The translations under genes and the position numbers were made by a program. Shown piece after piece: positions 33,217 to 41,205 of a stretch of 64,000 nucleotides of DNA. Under the pieces are notes generated by a model. It did no database searches. It was not told the origin of the DNA and worked only from the letters and a program-made list of their open reading frames with translations. The stretch comes from Oscillospiraceae bacterium. Lineage in GTDB: Bacteria; Bacillota; Clostridia; Oscillospirales; CAG-272. How positions within the stretch are numbered: the first letter of the stretch is position 1; every line of letters starts with the position of its first letter. The DNA lies in NCBI GenBank assembly GCA_015064285.1, contig SVSN01000001.1, positions 1 to 64,000 of the forward strand. The letters run 5' to 3'.

Positions 33217-33470
33217 TAGCCGATTGCAAACTCACTAAAAAACGAAATGAAGCACTCAGAAACCGGCTACGGTGAGCAGGGTTGGGTCCCTGCGAACTCG
33301 CTTTACTATTTCTGATGTTTTGTAATTTCAATATTTAGTGGCACATGGAATTGCAGTCACTATATCCAGCAAAACCATTTTAAAGTTCTTTGCCTGTTTC
33401 GCGAAGCGAATACAGAGCTTTCATTTCAAGAAAGCCGCGTTCCCCTTTACAAGAGTTTTGCAATCGGCTA
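33217..33470 (+). mobile_element. 254-bp MITE-like structured element, copy 1
   Basis: The ends are inverted repeats TAGCCGATTGCAAA/TTTGCAATCGGCTA. The flanks carry a direct repeat AAAATACAAG (33206-33215 and 33471-33480), read as a target-site duplication. Inside are hairpins: GCAGGG/CCCTGC, TAGTG/CACTA, a 9-bp stem at 33394-33415 and GCTTTC/GAAAGC. Copy 2 is at 57830-58083 in the same orientation relative to its downstream gene. It encodes no transposase; short ORFs in it are not convincing. The right end lies about 14 bases before the AAAGGAG of the next gene. Confidence 0.85.
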
Positions 33471-33497
33471 AAAATACAAGAATAAAGGAGAATCATC

Positions 33498-35222
33498 ATG
33501 CGGAAGCTGCTTACACAGACACAGGACGGAACATATGAAGTACGGGCCGCTACATACAGCCTGCGGATCCACGGACATCTGGTAGAGGTATATATCGACA
33601 ATACGCAGTTTGCTGCTCTGGACGTACGTTGTTCTGTGCCCCAGACCAACGCGGACAATACCGGCGCTGTACCTGACCCGGAACCGGATCTGCCCGTTCT
33701 GACAGAGGCAGGGGAAGAGCCGGGGAAAGCAGTGTTTGTCTGGCGGAATAAAAGCGCCCTGTGGGAGAAGACCTACACCCTTACCTGCGACTGGCTCCGT
33801 TTCCATTTTGCTCTGACCCTGCACGGCACCGGACGGGTGGATGAAATCTGGTATTTCAGCGGCAATATGGACGGACGCTGGGGAAGTGCATACGAATTCC
33901 AGGAAGGCTTCACGCCATGCATATCCTGGTACAATGAAGAAGACTATACCTTCAAAGCCAGTATGACCTGTCATCGCTGGTCGGTGCTGATGGTTCCCCC
34001 CATGTTCTGTTATGCATTCCGGTGCATGAATATGACCAGTCGTCTGGGCCTGGGACTGGTGGCGCAGAGAGGGGAGCATAACTTCCACAGTTTTGACTAC
34101 CGTGTCAGCCACACCAGTGCTTTCCGGGAAGGTTTTGCTTTGGTAACTGACCAGCACGGTCATGCCGCAGTGAACGGAGAATGGACAGCACCCGCCATTA
34201 TCGGATTCAGTGGTGACGACCAGTGGGATGTCCTGAAGAAATACACTGATTATTACTTTACCTCCGGCATTGCCATTCCCAATCCGCGAAAAGAGACACC
34301 GCGGTTCTGGTACGGCCCGCTTGTATGCGGATGGATCGAGCAGATGATCCGGGGCGTTACCACAGATACAGACACTCCCGTTGCCGATCTGGCTTGTCAG
34401 CGGATTTATGAGACCATGGCAGAGGAGATGAAGTACCATAAGCTCCATCCGGCAGCCATGATCATAGACGATAAATGGCAGAAATATTATGCCACAGACG
34501 AAGCGGATCCCGAAAAGTGGTCCGATCTGCGGGGATTTGTGGACAAAAATCTGGAAAACGGCATCCGTACCATGCTTTGGTTCAAGCTGTGGGATTCGGA
34601 TGGGTGGAACAGGGATTTGTGTGTCACAGCGGATAACGGGGACGTGTTGCTGGATCCCAGCCATCCGGAATTCCTTGCCAATCTGGATACGGCACTGTAC
34701 CGGATTCTATCTGATGAAGAAGGCTGCTACAACTGTGCCGGTATGAAGCTGGATTATGCTTTCATCAACCCCATCGGACGTAAGGTACAAACCTACTCCG
34801 GAAAATACGGTGTAGAGCTTCTGTACGAAATGCAGGCATACATATACAAAAAATCCAAGGAAATCAAACCGGATGCTCTGATCAACTGCAGTCCCTGTCA
34901 CCCGTATTTTGCTCATATCTGCGACCACGCACGCCTGCACGACTATGATGCCAAAAACCGCAACAACAGGGAAGACCTGGCCATGCGTGCCAAGCTGTTC
35001 TCCATTGCCATGCCCGGCGTGCTGCTGGATACGGACAACGCAGGGTTCCACAGTTATCGGGATACCATGCACTGGCAGCTGAATCAGCAGATGGTAGGCG
35101 TACCGGATCTGTATTCGCTGATCGGTACGGAAACCTGCCCCATGGACGATGCCGATTATGCCGCTATTGCCCAGATGTGGGACGAATACAACCGGAAAAT
35201 CGACGCCATGTACGAGGTGTAA
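33498..35222 (+). CDS. Glycoside hydrolase, clan-D/GH36-like (alpha-galactosidase-like)
   Basis: This 574-residue protein has an N-terminal beta-sandwich (about 1-240) and a TIM barrel with AMIIDDKWQKYY, DLRGFVDKNLENGIRTMLWFKLW, the likely nucleophile Asp (about 418) in MKLDYAF, and a candidate acid Asp in RLHDYD (about 481). This order resembles GH36/GH27 alpha-galactosidases and GH31-like relatives. There is no signal peptide, so it would act on imported oligosaccharides. Exact specificity is open. The Shine-Dalgarno AAAGGAG is at 7 bases, just after the MITE. The next gene begins one base after its stop codon. Confidence 0.82.
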   Translation: MRKLLTQTQDGTYEVRAATYSLRIHGHLVEVYIDNTQFAALDVRCSVPQTNADNTGAVPDPEPDLPVLTEAGEEPGKAVFVWRNKSALWEKTYTLTCDWLRFHFALTLHGTGRVDEIWYFSGNMDGRWGSAYEFQEGFTPCISWYNEEDYTFKASMTCHRWSVLMVPPMFCYAFRCMNMTSRLGLGLVAQRGEHNFHSFDYRVSHTSAFREGFALVTDQHGHAAVNGEWTAPAIIGFSGDDQWDVLKKYTDYYFTSGIAIPNPRKETPRFWYGPLVCGWIEQMIRGVTTDTDTPVADLACQRIYETMAEEMKYHKLHPAAMIIDDKWQKYYATDEADPEKWSDLRGFVDKNLENGIRTMLWFKLWDSDGWNRDLCVTADNGDVLLDPSHPEFLANLDTALYRILSDEEGCYNCAGMKLDYAFINPIGRKVQTYSGKYGVELLYEMQAYIYKKSKEIKPDALINCSPCHPYFAHICDHARLHDYDAKNRNNREDLAMRAKLFSIAMPGVLLDTDNAGFHSYRDTMHWQLNQQMVGVPDLYSLIGTETCPMDDADYAAIAQMWDEYNRKIDAMYEV

Positions 35223-35223
35223 G

Positions 35224-35724
35224 ATGGGCGTGATCTTTATTACCGGGGGACCGGGAACCGGAAAGTCCACCGTTGCCGCACTGCTTCATGAGAAACTGGG
35301 ATGTCCTTTGTATGAATTCGGCTGGATACCGGAATTCCGGCAGAAAAATCCCCATACCATGCTGGACTGGGAAGAGGAAGAAACTCTTTCTGTGGAAAAC
35401 CTGCTGCTGGTGACGGATAATTACCTGCGCCACGGTTTTGATCATGTGATCCTGACCGACATCCGGGAACCCTATACCGATACGGTGTACAGCCATTTTG
35501 CCCCCGGAAATATCCGGCTGTTCACGCTGATTGCAGAAGATGACGAGGTGATCCGCACCCGTGTACTGACCCGGGACAACGGAAATGCATATCATAATGC
35601 TGAAGAAGCGGTGAAAATCGGAAAGCGGTTCCGGAATCGTCCCATACTGCCGGGAGAAAAACGGATCCGCTGTGATAATATGACACCGGAAGAAATCGTC
35701 GCGGAGATTCTGAAAAGTCTGTAA
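35224..35724 (+). CDS. P-loop NTPase (nucleotide/shikimate-kinase-like)
   Basis: This 166-residue protein begins MGVIFITGGPGTGKSTVA, a Walker A motif, and has the size and arrangement of nucleoside-monophosphate-kinase-type enzymes. The lid-like region has basic residues (RTRVLTRDNGNAYHN) and the C-terminus ENIVAEIL-like helices. No substrate motif is diagnostic. It is translationally coupled to the glycoside hydrolase (one base between stop and start, GAGGTG as ribosome site), so it may phosphorylate a product of that enzyme, which is inference. The longer in-frame reading begins inside the upstream gene and is rejected. Confidence 0.82.
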   Translation: MGVIFITGGPGTGKSTVAALLHEKLGCPLYEFGWIPEFRQKNPHTMLDWEEEETLSVENLLLVTDNYLRHGFDHVILTDIREPYTDTVYSHFAPGNIRLFTLIAEDDEVIRTRVLTRDNGNAYHNAEEAVKIGKRFRNRPILPGEKRIRCDNMTPEEIVAEILKSL

Positions 35725-35729
35725 AGAAA

Positions 35730-35772
35730 AAAACTGCACGAATGACTTGAAACAGTGATCGTGCAGTTTTTT
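35730..35772 (+). terminator. Terminator after the P-loop kinase gene
   Basis: AAAACTGCACGA (35730-35741) pairs perfectly with TCGTGCAGTTTT (35759-35770), followed by further T residues. Confidence 0.9.
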
Positions 35773-35782
35773 GATGCCAGAC

Positions 35783-35814
35783 AAAAGCACCCCCATGGTT
35801 TTCCACAGGGGTGC
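35783..35814 (-). terminator. Terminator of nifJ
   Basis: On the minus strand GCACCCCTGTGG pairs with CCATGGGGGTGC around a four-A loop, followed by TTTTG. It lies 34 bases after the nifJ stop. Confidence 0.85.
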
Positions 35815-35848
35815 AGTATGTTTGGGCAAAAACCGGGAACGCAGCAGA

Positions 35849-38800
35849 TTACTTGTACAGTTCAGTGAATCTGGTGAGACGTTCGTACTTAGCCTTGGCG
35901 TTGGCTTCAGCCTGTGCGAAGAGCTGTTCTGCTCTTTCGGGGTTGGTCTGAGCCAGACGGCTGTAACGGTTTTCGTTCTTGATGAATTCCTGATAGTCGC
36001 CGGTGGGTTCCTTGCTGTCCAGCGTGAAGGGGTTCTTGCCTTCTGCCTTCAGAGCAGGGTTGTACCGGAACATCTGCCAGTAACCGCAGTCTACAGCCTT
36101 CTTCATTTCCAGCTGGCAGTTCTGCATGGTGCCCTTGATACCGTGCATTTCGCAGGGTGCGTAGCCGATGATGATGGAAGGACCGTTGTAAGCTTCAGCT
36201 TCGGTCAGAGCCTTCAGCAGCTGGTTCATGTCAGCGCCCATAGCAACCTGAGCAACGTAAACATAACCGTAGGACATGGCGATTTCAGCCAGGTTCTTCT
36301 TGCCGATTGCCTTACCGGCAGCTGCGAACTGTGCAACCTGACCGATGTTGGAGGCCTTGGAAGCCTGACCGCCGGTGTTGGAGTAAACTTCGGTATCGAA
36401 TACCATGATGTTTACATCTTCGCCGGAAGCGATTACGTGGTCCAGACCGCCGAAGCCGATGTCGTATGCCCAGCCGTCACCACCGAAGATCCAAACGGAC
36501 TTCTTAGCCAGGTAATCCTTTTCGGCCAGGATCTTGGGAGCTACGGGACAGCCTTCAGCAGCAGCCTTTTCCAGTTCGGGGATCAGAGCCTTTGCAGCAG
36601 CTTCGTTAGCCTTACCGTCATCCTTGGTATCCAGGAATGCCTTTGCAGCAGCCTTGAATTCGTCGGAAGCCTTTTCGGAGGCAGCCATTTCTTCAACGTA
36701 ACCGATCAGACGGTTGCGGATAACCTTCTGACCCAGGTGGATACCCAGACCATGTTCAGCGTTATCTTCGAACAGGGAGTTAGCCCATGCGGGACCGCGG
36801 CCGGATTCCTTGTTTACAGTGTAGGGAGTCGCAGGAGCGGAACCACCCCAGATGGAGGAACAACCGGTAGCGTTGGAGATGTACATTCTTTCGCCGAAGA
36901 GCTGAGTGATCAGACGGGCATAAGAGGTTTCAGCACAACCAGCGCAGGAGCCGGAGAACTCGAGCAGGGGCTGCTTGAACTGGGAACCCTTAACGGTGGC
37001 GTTGATCAGTTCGGGCTTTTCGGATACGTTGGCAACAGCGTAGTCCCAGGGTTCAGCCTGATCCTGCTGGGTGGAAGCCAGTACCATCCGGAGAGCCTTC
37101 TTATCGGTGCCGTCCTTTTCAGCCTTGGCGGTTACGGGACAAGCCTTAACACACAGAGTACAGCCCATGCAGTCCAGAGGAGAAACAGCCATGGTGAACT
37201 TGTAGTTGGTCTTGATAACGGGCTTGGCAGTGAACTTGGTGGCTGCAGGAGCTGCTGCTGCTTCTTCTTCGGTCATAGCGAAGGGACGGATAGCAGCGTG
37301 AGGACATACAAACGCACAGTTGTTACACTGGATACAGTTTTCGGGAATCCATTCGGGAACGTAAACGGCAACACCGCGCTTTTCGGAAGCGGTGGAACCC
37401 TGCGGGAAGGTACCGTCAACGTAGTCAGCGAATGCGGATACGGGCAGGCTGTCACCGGCCATAGCGTTGGTAGGCGTTACAACGGTGTTTACGAACTTGT
37501 CCAGGTCAGCTCTCTTGGAAGAGAATGCAGCCTTGGGAGCGTCTTCACCGGCGTTCTTCCATGCAGCGGGAACAGCAACTTCCACGAATGCGTCTGCGCC
37601 TGCGTCGATAGCGGCATAGTTCAGGTCAACCATGGCCTGGCCCTTCTTGATGTAGGACTTGTATGCCATCTTCTTCATGTATTCGATAGCTTCGTCCTTG
37701 GGCAGGATGTTGGCCAGCGCGAAGAATGCGGACTGCAGAACGGTGTTCTTAACCTTGGCGTTCCCTACCTGCTTGGTAGCGATGGTGGTAGCGTCGATGG
37801 TGATGAACTTGATGTTGTTTTCAGCCAGGTAGGACTTAACCTTAGCGGGCAGGTTAGCTTCCAGTTCTTCGATGGTGTGCCATGCACAGTCAAGCAGGAA
37901 GGTACCGCCGGGCTTGATATCGCTTACCATGTCATACTTCTTCAGGTAGGAAGAGTTGTGGCAGGCAACGAAGTCAGCCTTGTTGATGTAGTAAGGAGAC
38001 TTGATGGGCTTGTCACCGAAACGCAGGTGGGAAATGGTGATACCGGAAGTCTTCTTGGAGTCATACTGGAAGTATGCCTGGATGTACTTGTCGGTGTGGT
38101 CGCCGATGATCTTGATGGAGTTCTTGTTGGCGCCGACAGTACCGTCACCGCCCAGACCCCAGAACTTGCAGGCGATGGTGCCGGCAGCTGCGGTATCGGG
38201 AGCGGGCTTTTCTTCCAGGGACAGACCGGTAACGTCGTCAACGATACCGATGGTGAAGCTGTTCTTGGGGCATTCAGCATCCAGGTTGGCGTATACAGCG
38301 AAGATGGACTGCGGAGGAGTATCCTTGGAGCCCAGACCGTAACGACCGCCTACAACCTTGATGTCGCCCTTGCCCATGGTAGCCAGAGAAGTAACAACGT
38401 CCAGATACAGAGGTTCGCCCAGAGAGCCGGGTTCCTTGGTTCTGTCCAGAACTGCGATCTTCTTACAGGTTTCGGGGATGGCTTCAACCAGCTTTGCGGG
38501 AACGAAAGGACGATACAGACGAACCTTGATCAGACCAACCTTTTCACCGGCAGCTACCATGTAGTCGATAACTTCTTCGGCTACGTCGCAGATGGAACCC
38601 ATAGCGATGATAACCTTTTCAGCATCCGGAGCACCGTAGTAGTTGAACAGTTTGTAATCGGTACCGATCTTTTCGTTGATCTTGTCCATATATTCTTCCA
38701 CGATTGCAGGGAAAGCGTCGTAGTAGGGGTTGCACGCTTCTCTGTGCTGGAAGAAGATGTCACCGTTTTCTGCGGAACCGCGCAGAACGGGATGTTCGGG

Positions 38801-39427
38801 ATTCAGAGCGCGGGAACGGAAAGCGGCGATGGCGTCCTTGTCCACCATTTCAGCCAGATCTTCGTAATCCCATGCTTCGATCTTCTGGATTTCGTGAGAG
38901 GTACGGAAACCGTCGAAGAAGTTCAGAACCGGAACGCGGCCCTTGATGGTAGCCAGGTGAGCAACAGCACCCAGGTCCATAACTTCCTGCGGGTTGGATT
39001 CTGCCATCATGGCAAAACCGGTCTGACGGCAGGCGTAAACGTCGGAGTGGTCGCCGAAAATGTTCAGAGCATGAGATGCTACGCAGCGAGCGGATACATG
39101 GATCACGCAGGGCAGCAGTTCACCGGCGATCTTGTACATGTTGGGGATCATCAGGAGCAGACCCTGAGAAGCAGTGTAGGTGGTGGTCAGAGCACCGGCA
39201 GCCAGAGAACCGTGAACGGCACCGGCAGCACCTGCTTCAGACTGCATTTCGACAACCTTAACGGTGTCGCCCATGATGTTCTTCAGCCCGGTAGCGGACC
39301 AGGTATCGGTCACGTCAGCCATTACGGAAGAAGGGGTGATGGGGTAGATGGCAGCAACTTCGGTAAACGCATAAGAAGCATGCGCCGCCGCGGTGTTACC
39401 ATCCATGGAAAGTTTCTTTCTTGCCAT
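35849..39427 (-). CDS. nifJ: Pyruvate:ferredoxin (flavodoxin) oxidoreductase
   Basis: This 1192-residue single-chain enzyme oxidises pyruvate with CoA to acetyl-CoA and CO2, reducing ferredoxin. Domains run in the usual order: pyrimidine-binding TPP domain (AAHASYAFTEVAAIYPITPSSVMAD region), gamma domain, a 2[4Fe-4S] ferredoxin insert (CIQCNNCAFVCPH and CMGCTLCVKACPV, about 685-760), and the TPP pyrophosphate domain (GDGWAYDIGFGGLDHV, then NTGGQASKAS). Further cluster cysteines are in CAGCAETSY. Start MARKKLS is preferred over an ATG six codons upstream because GGAGG lies between them. It is monocistronic, with a probable operator in the leader. Confidence 0.97.
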   Translation of the reverse strand: MARKKLSMDGNTAAAHASYAFTEVAAIYPITPSSVMADVTDTWSATGLKNIMGDTVKVVEMQSEAGAAGAVHGSLAAGALTTTYTASQGLLLMIPNMYKIAGELLPCVIHVSARCVASHALNIFGDHSDVYACRQTGFAMMAESNPQEVMDLGAVAHLATIKGRVPVLNFFDGFRTSHEIQKIEAWDYEDLAEMVDKDAIAAFRSRALNPEHPVLRGSAENGDIFFQHREACNPYYDAFPAIVEEYMDKINEKIGTDYKLFNYYGAPDAEKVIIAMGSICDVAEEVIDYMVAAGEKVGLIKVRLYRPFVPAKLVEAIPETCKKIAVLDRTKEPGSLGEPLYLDVVTSLATMGKGDIKVVGGRYGLGSKDTPPQSIFAVYANLDAECPKNSFTIGIVDDVTGLSLEEKPAPDTAAAGTIACKFWGLGGDGTVGANKNSIKIIGDHTDKYIQAYFQYDSKKTSGITISHLRFGDKPIKSPYYINKADFVACHNSSYLKKYDMVSDIKPGGTFLLDCAWHTIEELEANLPAKVKSYLAENNIKFITIDATTIATKQVGNAKVKNTVLQSAFFALANILPKDEAIEYMKKMAYKSYIKKGQAMVDLNYAAIDAGADAFVEVAVPAAWKNAGEDAPKAAFSSKRADLDKFVNTVVTPTNAMAGDSLPVSAFADYVDGTFPQGSTASEKRGVAVYVPEWIPENCIQCNNCAFVCPHAAIRPFAMTEEEAAAAPAATKFTAKPVIKTNYKFTMAVSPLDCMGCTLCVKACPVTAKAEKDGTDKKALRMVLASTQQDQAEPWDYAVANVSEKPELINATVKGSQFKQPLLEFSGSCAGCAETSYARLITQLFGERMYISNATGCSSIWGGSAPATPYTVNKESGRGPAWANSLFEDNAEHGLGIHLGQKVIRNRLIGYVEEMAASEKASDEFKAAAKAFLDTKDDGKANEAAAKALIPELEKAAAEGCPVAPKILAEKDYLAKKSVWIFGGDGWAYDIGFGGLDHVIASGEDVNIMVFDTEVYSNTGGQASKASNIGQVAQFAAAGKAIGKKNLAEIAMSYGYVYVAQVAMGADMNQLLKALTEAEAYNGPSIIIGYAPCEMHGIKGTMQNCQLEMKKAVDCGYWQMFRYNPALKAEGKNPFTLDSKEPTGDYQEFIKNENRYSRLAQTNPERAEQLFAQAEANAKAKYERLTRFTELYK

Positions 39428-39481
39428 GTTGGATATATCCTCCATATAAAATTATTGACATGATGATTATGTTCGGATACA

Positions 39482-39501
39482 GTACAGTATGGGCACTGTA
39501 C
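39482..39501. promoter_or_regulatory. Palindrome in the nifJ leader, candidate operator
   Basis: GTACAGT and ACTGTAC form a perfect 7+7 inverted repeat with a six-base spacer, just downstream of the predicted nifJ transcription start. No regulator is identified. Confidence 0.5.
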
Positions 39502-39514
39502 CCATTCATCGTAT

Positions 39515-39543
39515 ATTATATCGCAAATTCTGCGGAAAGTAAA
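39515..39543 (-). promoter_or_regulatory. sigma-A promoter for nifJ
   Basis: The minus strand reads TTTACT, a 17-base spacer and a perfect TATAAT, about 90 bases upstream of the ATG. Confidence 0.65.
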
Positions 39544-39649
39544 TATGTTTTTGCGGATTCATACGTAAAATTTTCTGGAAGAATCGGTGCAAATTTGGGG
39601 AAAATAGATCAGATCCTGTACAAAACAGGCAGTTTGCATGCATAAAACA

Positions 39650-39685
39650 GAAAAAGACCGTTTCTTTGGCGGAAAACGGTCTTTT
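39650..39685 (-). terminator. Terminator of the cobalamin-riboswitch operon
   Basis: AAAAGACCGTTT pairs with AAACGGTCTTTT; on the minus strand the stem runs into TTTTTCTG, 21 bases after the S-component stop. Confidence 0.85.
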
Positions 39686-39706
39686 GACAGGCATGTGCCG
39701 GGGGAA

Positions 39707-40279
39707 TCAGCCGATGCGGATCATGCGGTTCAGCTTTTTCAGAAGCAGGACAAGAGGCAGCACCAGCAGTCCCATAAAGAGATTCCCCACACCGTGCAGT
39801 GCATCATACGGAAGTCCGGTGAGGATCCACTTGCATGTGGTGGCAAAGTCATACCCGAACAGCAGCGCCTGCGCGGGTGCATACAGTACGCCGTAAGCAA
39901 AACCGAACAGGGAACAGATGACGGGATACACAATCGATGCAATTCTGGGGCTCATATTCCGGGGCAGCAGCATGGTGACACCCCAGAGCACCGTCCAGAT
40001 GTACAGATAGGGATACCACCAGATGTTGAATCCATAGAACAATCCCAACATAAACACATACACATACAGCGGAATCAGCGCACGAACCCGGTAAACCACC
40101 GTGTAAGCCATCAGCAGCATAGCAACCGGATGAATATTCGGCAGCGCTTCCATGGCAATTTTTGCCGCAAACACGATGGCTCCCAGCATGGCGAACAGCA
40201 CCAGTCTTGTCAGCTTTTTATGCTGATCCTGCAGATTCCCGATACCGGAGGAGGGATTATTCTGCTGCGTAGACTTCAT
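39707..40279 (-). CDS. ECF transporter S component, probable cobalamin/cobinamide uptake
   Basis: This 190-residue protein has a short cytoplasmic N-terminus and about six hydrophobic segments, the layout of ECF S components. The first membrane segment reads LVLFAMLGAIVFAAKIAMEALPNIHPV, close to the ALPNIH pattern seen in many clostridial S proteins. The cobalamin riboswitch upstream and the DUF4430 partner suggest B12 or a precursor as substrate, by inference. The EcfA/A'/T module is not in the window. The ATG lies 23 bases inside the DUF4430 gene without a clear ribosome site, implying translational coupling; no better start exists before the first membrane helix. Confidence 0.82.
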   Translation of the reverse strand: MKSTQQNNPSSGIGNLQDQHKKLTRLVLFAMLGAIVFAAKIAMEALPNIHPVAMLLMAYTVVYRVRALIPLYVYVFMLGLFYGFNIWWYPYLYIWTVLWGVTMLLPRNMSPRIASIVYPVICSLFGFAYGVLYAPAQALLFGYDFATTCKWILTGLPYDALHGVGNLFMGLLVLPLVLLLKKLNRMIRIG

Positions 40280-40664
40280 ATACCAGCTTGAAGGCGTCAC
40301 CTTCGGCGATGGGGGTATCGCTGACACCGGTCATGGCATATTCTTCGCCGATGTACAGGCTCCAGTAGGCACCGTCGGCATCAAAGTCGGCAGTAATGCC
40401 ATTCACAGCATTGATGTACAGGCCGTACTGACCTTCTTCGCCCTCAATGATGCCTTCTGCCAGCAGCGCGTCGCCCAGGTTGGCGGCATCAGAGGTGATC
40501 TCGTGTTCGGTGGCAGTACCGTCGGGGCCTACCACGGTCAGGGTAAAGGTAACTGCTTCTCCTGTTGTTTCGTCTCCGCCGCAGGAAACAAAGCACAGTG
40601 CCAACGCCGCCATCAGCACGAAGAGAATCAGTCCGGAAAAACGATTCAGAACAGTTCTTTTCAT
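40257..40664 (-). CDS. DUF4430 (transcobalamin-like) lipoprotein
   Basis: This 135-residue protein has a signal peptide of about 29 residues ending at FVSC, an acceptable lipobox, followed by a DUF4430 domain: FTLTVVGPDG, LGDALLAEG, GLYINAVNG, GAYWSLYIGEEYAMTGVSDTPIAEGDAFKLVYE. The family is related to the C-terminal domain of transcobalamin/intrinsic factor. With a cobalamin riboswitch in front and an S component behind, surface capture of B12 for the ECF transporter is the simplest role. The start has AAGGAG at 10 bases. Confidence 0.88.
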   Translation of the reverse strand: MKRTVLNRFSGLILFVLMAALALCFVSCGGDETTGEAVTFTLTVVGPDGTATEHEITSDAANLGDALLAEGIIEGEEGQYGLYINAVNGITADFDADGAYWSLYIGEEYAMTGVSDTPIAEGDAFKLVYEVYAAE

Positions 40665-40697
40665 TTTTTCAGTTCTCCTTGAAATGATATGATTTGG

Positions 40698-40920
40698 AAA
40701 AAGCAAGTACGTGACATTGTCGCAGGCGCTCGCTGCAGCCGTACTTCTCACCCGGCAGGTATCCCGGCTTATACCTGCATCCGCACCTTCCCGGTTTCCC
40801 AGTGGCGTACCCGATCTGCGGCTTGATCTTGGCGGATGCTGATTCTGTCAGGGACAGACGGTATTTACGGTGACGTGCTCGCACAGGATTTGCACCTGTT
40901 TCCGGTTTGAACCACAGGAA
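40698..40920 (-). ncRNA. Cobalamin riboswitch
   Basis: On the minus strand the leader shows GGAAACAGGTGCAAATCC, GTCACCGTAA, GCCACTGGGAAACCGGG and a complete B12 box AAGCCGGGATACCTGCC (40754-40770). A later hairpin (AAGTACG/CGTACTT, 40705-40746) followed by GCTTTTTCC may be the transcription-terminating expression platform. The DUF4430 start is 34 bases further on. Confidence 0.93.
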
Positions 40921-40979
40921 ATACAGCAGAGCGGTGTTTCCCGAACGGTACCGGGCGGGATGGAATAACCATCGGGGGT

Positions 40980-41008
40980 ATTATACTCTTTTCTTTCCCG
41001 AAAAGCAA
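40980..41008 (-). promoter_or_regulatory. sigma-A promoter for the riboswitch operon
   Basis: The minus strand reads TTGCTT, a 17-base spacer and TATAAT, starting transcription about 50 bases before the aptamer. Confidence 0.7.
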
Positions 41009-41134
41009 GGGATGCGCCGGATTTTTTCAAAAAAACAGATAATTTCCCGGCAAAAAAACACGATAAATTTCTAAATAAACTTAAAATAGTGAAAGCTTAC
41101 AGGAAATGATATTCTTTTTTGGTGTTTGTGTATA

Positions 41135-41163
41135 TTGCAAAAAAAAAGAAAAAAAGTTATAAT
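41135..41163 (+). promoter_or_regulatory. sigma-A promoter for the solute-binding lipoprotein
   Basis: TTGCAA, an A-rich 17-base spacer and TATAAT, 43 bases upstream of the ATG. Confidence 0.7.
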
Positions 41164-41205
41164 AATTAGGGTATACTACACAAAAAATAACAGGAGATAT
41201 ATGTT

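Noticed and set aside
33217-33470. Group II intron, IS200/605 element or CRISPR-like repeat as explanation of the 254-bp repeat
   Set aside because: Perfect terminal inverted repeats plus 10-12-bp target duplications do not fit introns or IS200/605, and there is no array of short repeats.
33338-33538. 66-codon ORF across element copy 1 and the glycoside hydrolase start
   Set aside because: It overlaps the hydrolase start in another frame, and its homologous frame in copy 2 is only DNA-level conservation.
35771-39463. Very long open frame (1230 codons) on the strand opposite nifJ
   Set aside because: It is the antisense shadow of a strongly codon-biased gene; its translation has no domain motif, whereas the nifJ strand has complete catalytic and Fe-S motifs. 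The same holds for long antisense frames over purL (44367-48110), metG/nagA (175-3096) and others.
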